This document shows, piece by piece, positions 1-7,300 of a stretch of 14,518 nucleotides of DNA. The notes under the pieces are model-generated. The model was given only the letters and a program-made list of their open reading frames with translations. It was not told the DNA's origin and searched no databases. The position numbers and the translations under genes are program-made. Every line of letters begins with the position of its first letter. The first letter of the stretch is position 1. Source of the stretch: Chrysochromulina tobinii (Eukaryota; Haptophyta; Prymnesiales; Chrysochromulinaceae); the NCBI GenBank assembly GCA_001275005.1, contig JWZX01000464.1, forward strand, positions 1 through 14,518, in the 5' to 3' direction.

Positions 1-234
1 CGTGGGAGGCCGGGTCTGGGTGCAAGTTTTTGTATAGAGAGACGAAAAGAAAAGCGGGTCCCCAGCCCTCGCCCCCTGGGCCCATATTTCACAGTCTACT
101 TGTAAAAGGCGATGATACACTTCCCCGTGACTCAGTGTGGTCTTCATTATTGTTCGGCCTTACTGTGAACAGTTCATGTGTCTAGTCGTTACGCGGTTGG
201 ACGTGTTGGCCCCTTGGTGGCCTCCTCCACGCGC
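1..234 (+). promoter_or_regulatory. Upstream region of the SAXO4-like gene (promoter/5' UTR)
   Basis: This stretch has lower GC than the genes and holds no convincing coding frame. It includes a purine-rich tract near 38-55 and an AT-richer segment around 84-108 with the 8-mer TACTTGTA at 97-104. The same 8-mer, in the same orientation relative to the gene, lies upstream of the tropomodulin-MICAL gene (8388-8395, minus strand). I see no clear TATA box. A role as promoter and 5' UTR is inferred from position only. Confidence 0.4.
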
Positions 235-1290
235 ATGGCCACCTCCAGGTGGGACCCCTCAGCGCCGGATGGGCTGCGGGACAAGTTCTATTCATACGAC
301 GGCACGTGGCGCACGGCCGAACCGTCGTGGCGCTACATACTCGACAGGAAGCAGAACGTGCGTGGCTCCACAAACTGGAAGTTTCCTCTGCATGACCCGG
401 CAGCAGACTTCAACGCCATCGGGGTGCCGCTCGGCGTGCGGCACCCGCGTGGGCCGGAGCCGGCGGAGCCCCCGACGACCGCACTCGCCTACTCCACGCC
501 GGCCATTCCGAAATACGGCGCGCTGAACGAGGCCGCAGAACTGGCAGCCTCCGCAATGTTCACTGTGAGCCGCAAGGATCAGAAGATGAGCGGTTGGGCT
601 ACGCAGACGCTCACGCACACCGACTATATCGATCCGGACACGGCACGCTGGGGCAAATTAGGCATCATGACGCGCGAGCGCATGCAGGTCGCCGACAAGT
701 TTGGCGACATCGCGGTGCCGCATCCGAGCAGAGTCACCACGGCGCCGATGCGCCCGGCGCCGCCCGAGAAGACCGGGTTCACGCGCGGCGCGGCGACGCA
801 CGGCGCGCACATGCTCACGGGCGGGTTCGTGTATGTCGAGCCCGAGGTCGCGGTCTCGCCCGCGCCCGACCCGTACAGCCTGCCCGAGCGTATCTCCGGC
901 CGCAAGATGACATCGGGCTTCGCGATCGGCAACAACGAGCTCGAACGGACTTCGCCACCCGTGGACGCTGAGTCGCACTACATGATCTCTTCGATCGGGT
1001 ACCCGGGTGCCAACTTCAAGGTGGACAAGTATGGCGACCTGGTGGCGCGCTCGCCCACGCTGATCGACCTGGCGGCCGCGCGCGGTGCCAAGCCGGTCGA
1101 CGGGGCTCACATCAAGGTGGAGACATCTGGCTTCACGCGCACCAAAACGAACCCGTCGGCAGGCGCCGTGCCCGACCTGATCCGTACCGCCGAGCGGGAG
1201 CTCCACCCGACGCAGGTGCTGCTGCGCAAAATGAACGACCCGATCGAGTGCACCGACCCGCACGCGCACAAGATGCGCACACGCCACTAA
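235..1290 (+). CDS. SAXO4/PPP1R32-like protein, probably axonemal microtubule-associated
   Basis: The 351-residue protein starts at the ATG at 235 (+4 is G); the frame is open further upstream but only through GTG. It has no signal peptide or membrane segment and is rich in Pro, Thr, Gly and basic residues. Short motifs recur: SGW near residue 119, TGFTR at 180, TGGF at 195, TSGFAIGNN at 226 and TSGFTRTKTN at 297. The stretch TSGFAIGNN, then SPPVDAE, then a Tyr-containing SIGYPGANF, resembles the C-terminal part of human PPP1R32 (SAXO4), where a TGF..NN motif is followed by SP.D and a GY. An LHP motif near the end (about residue 322) also matches. Proteins of this kind bind or lie inside ciliary doublet microtubules. 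The family call rests on remembered motif similarity; an axonemal role is inferred. The gene is followed closely by the next one on the same strand (125 bp to its chosen ATG). Confidence 0.6.
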   Translation: MATSRWDPSAPDGLRDKFYSYDGTWRTAEPSWRYILDRKQNVRGSTNWKFPLHDPAADFNAIGVPLGVRHPRGPEPAEPPTTALAYSTPAIPKYGALNEAAELAASAMFTVSRKDQKMSGWATQTLTHTDYIDPDTARWGKLGIMTRERMQVADKFGDIAVPHPSRVTTAPMRPAPPEKTGFTRGAATHGAHMLTGGFVYVEPEVAVSPAPDPYSLPERISGRKMTSGFAIGNNELERTSPPVDAESHYMISSIGYPGANFKVDKYGDLVARSPTLIDLAAARGAKPVDGAHIKVETSGFTRTKTNPSAGAVPDLIRTAERELHPTQVLLRKMNDPIECTDPHAHKMRTRH

Positions 1291-1415
1291 TGTCGACACT
1301 AATGGGGACTTCGGGCCGGCCCGATGGATACGGATGGCGCATGCGGACTAACACAATGGGGGGGGGGGAGCGAAATCCGTTTGAGTTACTTTCCAAAACT
1401 GCCGAAAGATCTAAG

Positions 1416-3608
1416 ATGGAGCCACGGATGGTGCCGCCATTCGCGATTCCGTCTTCGGCGAGACGAGCGCGACCGTCTTCGGCGCGACTTGCGCGAACCG
1501 CCGACTCGTTCCGCACGCTGTCCTTACGCACTCGCGTACGGCTTCTCACCGAGCTTCAACAATCTGGATCCGTACCCGCCATCACGATCGAGGAGGCGCG
1601 AGCCAAGAGCCCGGCCGAGGCGCTGAAGACCGCAAAGTGTCACACGCTGAGCGAGATTCGACTTGCGGCGCGCGCGTCGCACGAGCTGCTCGTGCCACTT
1701 GACGTGGCGTCGGGCTTGTACTTGTCATGGACGCGGGCTCGTACCAGGAGTGCCGCTGACTCCCGCTTGAAGAGAAGCTCGGATACACCAGTACTGAGCC
1801 CGCCGGCACTCGACAATTGGAATATGGCGGAGGGGGGCGCGTCGTTATTCGACAACGACCTTCCAGTCGCCTCGACCAGCAGCGATGAGGTACCGAAGCT
1901 CCGGTGGGCTCAAACCGACTTGCCGCTTGACCCGGCCTCGTCCTCGAAGATGGCGCGCTTGAACCCGCCGCCGCGCCCGCTGCCGTGGCCGCACTGGCTT
2001 GTTGGCGTGCTGTGTGCACTCGCTGGATTGCTACTCCTTGGCGGCGTTGAGTTGTTTACAGGGTATGCGCTGAAGGTCACATTCGTCATCAACCCAGGCC
2101 CGCCCGAGCCACCCTACGCGCCGCCCAGTCAGCCCCCGCCGCCAAGTCTGCCCGCGCCACCGCCGCGACCCCCCCCACCGCTGCCACCTCCCGATCACCC
2201 ACCGCCCTCGCCAAAGAGTCCGCCGCCACCGCCTCCCTCGCCACCACCGCCCTTACCTCCGCCGCCACCGCCGCCCTCGTCACCACCGCCCTTTCCTCCG
2301 CCGCCACCGCCGCCCTCGCCACCACCGCCATTGCCTCCGCCGCCACCGCCGCCCTCGCCACCACCGCCCTCTCCTCCACCTTCATCGCCTCCCTTGCCGT
2401 CGCTGCCGCCGTTGCCTCCATGGTTGCCCTTGCCATTCCCGCCGCCGCCCTCGCCATCGCCGGCACCGGCGTCTCCACCATGGCTACCCTCACCGCCGCC
2501 GCCGAGCCCAATGACGCCCCCTCCCTCGCCGACCGTGCCGCCGCCCCCCTCGCGTCCACCGCCCTCTCCAACTCTCCCGCCCAGCTCGCCGCAGCCGCCA
2601 ACCTTGCCGCCGTCACCATCGATACCCTCGCCATCGCCATCGCCCGCACCGTCGCGCCCGCCCTCGCTACCGCCCGCGCCGCCCTTGCATCCGGGAGCGC
2701 TCAAGATGGTAGGCAGCGCGCTGTCGCACGAGCTACCGATCGTCGAGCACCTCGCGGCACATGAGCTCAATGTCGTGTGGCACGGCGCTGAGGGCTTGGC
2801 GTACGGGCTCGAGCACGGGCTGGTGAGCATGGAGCACGCAATGAGCGGCGGCGACTACGCATCGCTCGCGCGGCACGAATCGGAGTACGTGCGCGCTGCC
2901 GTGCGCGCCGAGGTGCTTGCCTGGTCGCCATGGGCCCGCTGGCTCACACTTGCGACGCTGCTCATGATGATTGGGTTCTGCTTCCTACGCTGCTGCTGCA
3001 GACGCTATGCCCAGCCAGCTGAGGCGGGGAGCAGCGGTGACTCCGACGCGGGCTCTGACGAGTCCGAGTCGCCGCTGCTCGTGTTTGGAGAGGGCACATC
3101 CAACTTGCTCGCCACGCCCAGCAAACTCGGGTCGCTGCCAGGGGATGAGCAACCGCTGCTGCCGGGTGGAGTCGTTCGCTCGGACAGGGCCACGCCCGTG
3201 CCCACCACCCCGGCGAGCATCAGCCCTCCAGGTAAACGTCGCCGTCAGGAGGGCGACGTCCTTGCGCTTGCCCGGGCCGTCGCAAGTCGACCTCCCGGCG
3301 CCGAGCCGCCCTCGCCGGCCGCCCTCGCGCCCTCGAGGCCTCTTGCAGACGGCACCCTGTGGCACCAACCCAACCTCATGTGGGTGGGCACGAGCGTGCG
3401 CTACGTGCCCGGCCGGGTGCACCCAAGCGAGGTCGGTGGCTCGCCGGACGCGCCAGCCGCGCGCCTACCCTCGATGTATGAAGTCCCCGGGAGCATCATG
3501 GCAGCCAGAACGCGCGCCGGCTCCACCATCCTGCAATCGCCTCCCTACACAGTGATGACGCCACCCGACAGCCCGATCAAAGATTTGGATTTCAGGCAGT
3601 TCCTCTGA
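1416..3608 (+). CDS. Two-pass membrane protein with Pro-rich extracellular/luminal loop (pherophorin/extensin-like composition)
   Basis: The product is 730 residues from the ATG at 1416, whose context AAGATGG is an ideal Kozak. In-frame ATGs at 1356 (ACAATGG, also good) and 1290 are alternatives. Visible order: Ser/Arg-rich N-terminal region 1-193; membrane segment 194-218 (WLVGVLCALAGLLLLGGVEL); Ser/Pro-rich region about 226-427 with PPPPPPSPPPPLP repeats; a helical segment about 428-478 with histidines on one face; a second membrane segment 509-524 followed at once by RCCCRRY, a likely S-acylation site; and an acidic then Ser/Pro/Thr-rich tail 531-730. Basic residues beside both membrane segments suggest both ends are cytosolic and the Pro-rich part is a loop outside the cell or in the lumen. 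Algal Ser-Pro repeats of this type are usually hydroxylated and glycosylated. I do not recognise a named family; the pherophorin likeness is compositional only. Confidence 0.75.
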   Translation: MEPRMVPPFAIPSSARRARPSSARLARTADSFRTLSLRTRVRLLTELQQSGSVPAITIEEARAKSPAEALKTAKCHTLSEIRLAARASHELLVPLDVASGLYLSWTRARTRSAADSRLKRSSDTPVLSPPALDNWNMAEGGASLFDNDLPVASTSSDEVPKLRWAQTDLPLDPASSSKMARLNPPPRPLPWPHWLVGVLCALAGLLLLGGVELFTGYALKVTFVINPGPPEPPYAPPSQPPPPSLPAPPPRPPPPLPPPDHPPPSPKSPPPPPPSPPPPLPPPPPPPSSPPPFPPPPPPPSPPPPLPPPPPPPSPPPPSPPPSSPPLPSLPPLPPWLPLPFPPPPSPSPAPASPPWLPSPPPPSPMTPPPSPTVPPPPSRPPPSPTLPPSSPQPPTLPPSPSIPSPSPSPAPSRPPSLPPAPPLHPGALKMVGSALSHELPIVEHLAAHELNVVWHGAEGLAYGLEHGLVSMEHAMSGGDYASLARHESEYVRAAVRAEVLAWSPWARWLTLATLLMMIGFCFLRCCCRRYAQPAEAGSSGDSDAGSDESESPLLVFGEGTSNLLATPSKLGSLPGDEQPLLPGGVVRSDRATPVPTTPASISPPGKRRRQEGDVLALARAVASRPPGAEPPSPAALAPSRPLADGTLWHQPNLMWVGTSVRYVPGRVHPSEVGGSPDAPAARLPSMYEVPGSIMAARTRAGSTILQSPPYTVMTPPDSPIKDLDFRQFL
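2091..2697 (+). repeat. Proline-rich low-complexity coding tract with 39-bp tandem units
   Basis: This tract encodes roughly 200 residues, mostly Pro and Ser with some Leu and Thr. Its core holds three near-identical 39-bp units at 2253-2291, 2292-2330 and 2331-2369, each encoding 13 residues of the form (L/F)PPPPPPPS(P/S)PPP. Degenerate copies flank them on both sides. The units keep the reading frame and differ mainly in the first codon (TTA, TTT, TTG) and in one Ser/Pro position. This looks like recent tandem duplication inside a coding exon. Confidence 0.85.
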
Positions 3609-4368
3609 GCGGCACAGACGACAGCGGTTCCATCGCGCGAGTCGCGACGAGAGGCTAGGGTCTTGAGATCCGCTCATCGTCGCGCAACTCGGTCGGTGAG
3701 CGTCTCCGGTCGTTTGCGTCCATACATCAGTGACAGTGTGCGACGAGGAGCGCCCCGCCGCCGGGCGCCCCGGTTTCTATTCACAATTCAGCCCGGTCCG
3801 CCCCGCGGCCCGGGGCAAGGGCGCCTTAGGGGCGCCGCCTCGCCTCGGACGCTGCGGCCTGGGCGGCCCCGGGCCCCGCCATTTTTATTCCAATCGTACA
3901 CACGATATTCAAATACTCTTCAAATACACCTGTACCGCGGTATTAAAACGTGCTGCTCGCACGTGCCGTCGTGCGACCGGCCGGGCGGGGCGGAAGGGCG
4001 AACCGGCAACCCGCCGCTCTAAACCGAACGGTGAATCATCTCGAGACTCGACTCGCATAGCGCTCCAATTCCCACCGGCAGACCACGACGCGGCTGCGCC
4101 AAGCCTCCAAGGTCCGGCGCGCACGCTCAGGCTCTCCACCGTGAGAGGATACACGCCATCCCTGCACATTGGCAGCATGCCAGCATCCGCCATCACGGTG
4201 CTCTGGCGGCTCCATCGACACGTCGCACCGCCTGCCCGCGCTCCTCGCGGGCACAAGGGCGCCATCGTTGTCTCTTGTCTCTCCTCTTCCAACCCAAGGT
4301 ACCACCTCGTGGCCGCTACCCTTGAGTCGCTCACGTCTTCCCCGATGGCCACCCGATGGCCACAACGA
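3609..4368. other. Convergent intergenic region, no gene seen
   Basis: This 760-bp stretch lies between the 3' ends of the membrane-protein gene and the tropomodulin-MICAL gene. Open frames in it have arginine-rich, unstructured translations and no recognisable motif. It contains a very GC-rich segment (about 3747-3885) with repeated GGGCGCC words, then a sharply AT-richer segment (about 3886-3950), a small hairpin (3957-3976), and a tandem CGATGGCCACC-type duplication at about 4343-4363. It must hold both 3' UTRs and poly(A) sites, but neither AATAAA nor TGTAA is visible, so the sites cannot be placed. Confidence 0.5.
3957..3976. repeat. Small inverted repeat (hairpin)
   Basis: TCGCACG at 3957-3963 pairs with CGTGCGA at 3970-3976 around a 6-nt loop. 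It lies in the convergent intergenic region. A role in 3'-end formation is possible but unsupported. Confidence 0.45.
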
Positions 4369-7300
4369 CTAGATGCGGAAGAAGCGCTTATCGGCCTCCT
4401 CCTCGAGGACGGCGGGCTGGGGCAGCGGCGGCAGGTCCAGGGGCAGCAAGGCGTACCGTGTGTACGGGTCGATGGCGTACGCAAACTGCTTCTTGTCCGC
4501 GGCGTCTGTGGGCGCCTTGAGCTCGGTCAGCCGGTTGACGCCGCTCAAGCGCTTCGTGTACGCGAACAGCGCCTCGCGCCGGTCGAGGAGCTTTTGGTAC
4601 TCGGCGTCGGAGATACGCGCGCCGTACCGGCGGAGCACCGAGTAGCCCTGCACCATGTCAGCACAGTCGAGTACGTGGAAGAAGCCGCGGTTGATGCCGA
4701 GGCCTTCGGGCCTGGAGCGACTCGACAGAGCCGAGCAGTGATCATCAGAAGTGATCAGTGGCAATCAGTGGTCATCAAGGGTCATCAGTGGTCATCAAGG
4801 GTCATCAGTGGTCATCAGTCACCAGAAGGGCTCCTGCAGCGCGTCGCCCACACGCGTCACGAGTACGCGAGAAGCGGGCGAGCCGCCAAGCGTGGCGCCG
4901 GGCACAAGGATCGCCGCGCGGTTGGACGATTTGCGTTCCGAGAAGTCGAAGATCTGGAGCTGATCGGGGACGAGTGGCTGCTGCGCGAGCGCAGGCACGA
5001 AAGCGCTGATGGCCTGGCGCGCATACGCCTCGAGCTTAGAGCGGTCGACGTTCTCGCGCGACGTCGGCTCGGGCACGCTGAGCGAACGCACTGCACCCGC
5101 GACCATGAGCGCCTCCAGATCCGAGGTCATCACGAAATAGTGTGTGGCGCAGTCGGCAAAGTTGCCGCTGCTGCGGTAGTACACGATGTTCTGAAGCACG
5201 CAGCCGTTCCGGGCGAGCTGTGCGAAGGTCTGTTGGTGGTACTGCTGCGACCAGGTCGATTCCGGGAGACGCATCTCCTCGACCGTCTTGTGGTTCTGCA
5301 GGTGCACCACGATGCACGTCGCGCGCGCGAAGCGGGTCGAGAGCTGCGTGAGGCCGAGCTTCTCGAAGAGCTCGCAACGCGCACCCGTCGCGTCCACGAG
5401 CACGTCCGGAGGCTCACCCGGAGCACCGCCCTTGGGCGCCATCGCTCGTGCGCGACGCTCGTCCACACCGCCGCCAGAGCGCTTCTTCGAGGTGGCGCCG
5501 CTGGTAACCGAGCGCGCGCCAGTGCGCGAATTGCTCGCATCGCTGTGGAGCATGCCGAGCGGCGAACGCGGCGCTGGCGCGCTGCTCGAGTCGCTTTTTG
5601 TGTGCAACGCCATCGCAACCGGCTTGCGCGGCGACGGTGGGCGCGGCGTGAAGAAGGAGGCAGAGAGGTAGCTCTGTAGCGAGCGCGGGTCTGCGACCTT
5701 GCAGTTGAAACGCACAGTCACCCCAAGGAGCACCGCGACCTTGAGCAGGGAGTGCTGCAGCTGCGAGGTCTGCACATGTCGAAAGTCGGCGCCGCTAAAG
5801 ATAGACGGATCGATGAACTTGATGCCCAGATCAATGAGATCCAGCTCGACCCATTCCCACAGATGGAGTACCTGCAGCCGGCCGAAGCGCTCGCGGCTCT
5901 CGAGCACCTCCACGCGCAGACCGAGGAAAGCGAGCTCGATGGCGCAGCGCAGGCCGATCGGGCCGCCGCCGATGATGACCGCGCGTCGCCGCGCCGCCTC
6001 TCTCGGCAGCCGTTGACCTCGCGCGTCCATGTCGGCTGCCGAGTATTGCGCCCGCGCCGCGCGGCTGCTCAGCTGTGCGAGGAGCTGGCGTGAACGATGC
6101 GGGAGAAGCGGCATCAGTGCCTCAGTTAGCAGCGGCAGCAGCGACGGCGTGTCGGCGGTGAGCACGCTGCTACCGCGCCGTCCTAGCACGTCGATGTGGA
6201 GCGCCGTCAGCAGCGCCGCGTGCGCATGAAGCACGTCGGCTGCCTCCTTAGCCGCTAGCAGCTCGCCGAAGGCCGCGGCGGCCGCTCGCTGCTCCTCCGT
6301 CATCTCGGCGGCCGTAAGGCGGGCGGGGTCAAAGCCCAAGCGCTGCGCGCCCGGCACACCCAGCCGTTGCGCACCCACCGGCAACGCTACCGCCGTGCCA
6401 CGGGGCGTCCAAGCACGCGGCGACGACGCACGCGGGCTCGTCGAGGCTGGGGCCGCCGCCGCTGCCGCCGCCAGCGCGAGAGGCGCACGCGGCACCACCA
6501 CTGGTGGCGTCGCGGGCTTGGCGGGCTTGGCGGGCGGCGGCGAACGGAGGAACAGCTTGAAGGGGGAGATGAGGAGCGAGGCAGCCGTCGGGCGTGTCAT
6601 GTTAGGTGTACTGGCGTCGAGCTTTGGATCACTGCCGCCCAACTTTCTAGGCGAGGAGCTCCGAGGGTTCAGGGTCGGCCGAGCGCTGCCGGAACGTCCT
6701 TTTGTATTGCATGCCTTGGTTGACGTTGTCGCTGTCGCTGCTGCAGTCGTCTCTGCCTCTGCCTCTGCCTCTGCCCCTGCCCCTGCCTCTGCCCCTGCCC
6801 CTGCCTCTGCCCCTTCCTCTGCCCCTGCCTCTTCCTCTGCCTCTTCTGCCGTCTTCGCAAGAGAGCCACACGTGTGGGCGGTCGGTGGCGGCGAGAGGCG
6901 TGCGCCCGTGACACTCCCCGTCGTCGACGAGGCGGCCATGAAGTCGGCGGACCGGAAGGAACAGCTCGAGGAGCAGCTGGATGAGGAGCAGCTGGATGAG
7001 GCGGTCGATGGCGCCGCCGGCGTTTGTGCCGGTGTCCAGAAGCTCCCTCCGCTGGTGTTGACGCTCCGGCTGTTGCCGAGGACGAGGGGGAAACCGACGG
7101 GGCTGCAGACAGGGCTCACCGGCGCTCGCTTCGCGTGCTTGCGCCCACAGCCGAAGAACAAGCAGAGCCCAAAGCAGCCAGCAGCAGCAGCCGGCGTGTC
7201 GCTCGCCTCGCCACTGGTTGTCGGTGGCATCGGCGTGGGCGCTACCTGGATCCGGAAGGTTTGCTGCTGAGGCGAAAGCTCAGGTGACAGCATGCACGAG

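Noticed and set aside
178-234. Extended N-terminus for the SAXO4-like protein
   Set aside because: The frame is open, but the extension begins at GTG; the first ATG is at 235, after which third-position GC rises.
2091-2697. Assignment of the membrane protein to the pherophorin family
   Set aside because: Only the Ser/Pro composition fits. The conserved Cys-containing pherophorin domains on either side of the Pro-rich rod are absent and the topology differs.
2089-2830. Minus-strand Gly- or Ala-rich open frames opposite the Pro-rich tract
   Set aside because: These are complements of Pro codons (CCG/CCA read as CGG/TGG or GGC/GGT). The plus frame has membrane segments and structured flanks, the minus frames have nothing else.
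3609-4368. tRNA, rRNA or other structured RNA gene in the GC-rich intergenic region
   Set aside because: I found no cloverleaf, A/B box pair or rRNA core motif; only a 7-bp hairpin is present.
4369-4764. Separate small gene of about 130 codons at the 3' end of the tropomodulin-MICAL gene
   Set aside because: Its first part is intron sequence, and its remainder continues the MICAL consensus exactly (PEGLGINRGF, YAIDPYTRY). It is exon 2.
4712-4822. Box C/D snoRNA in the intron, suggested by repeated TGATGA and CTGA words
   Set aside because: The words are simply the period of the 10-bp minisatellite; there is no terminal stem, the spacing is wrong for C, D', C' and D boxes, and boxes lie too close to the donor site.
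3730-5679. A long plus-strand open frame (about 650 codons) across the intergenic region and the 3' part of the tropomodulin-MICAL gene
   Set aside because: It lies antisense to the well-supported monooxygenase exons, and its translation is Arg/Ala-rich without any motif. It is a by-product of high GC, which removes stop codons from opposite frames.
6395-7270. Plus-strand open frame of about 290 codons opposite the linker
   Set aside because: It is antisense to the linker of the tropomodulin-MICAL gene; its Ser/Ala repeats mirror the hexanucleotide array on the coding strand.
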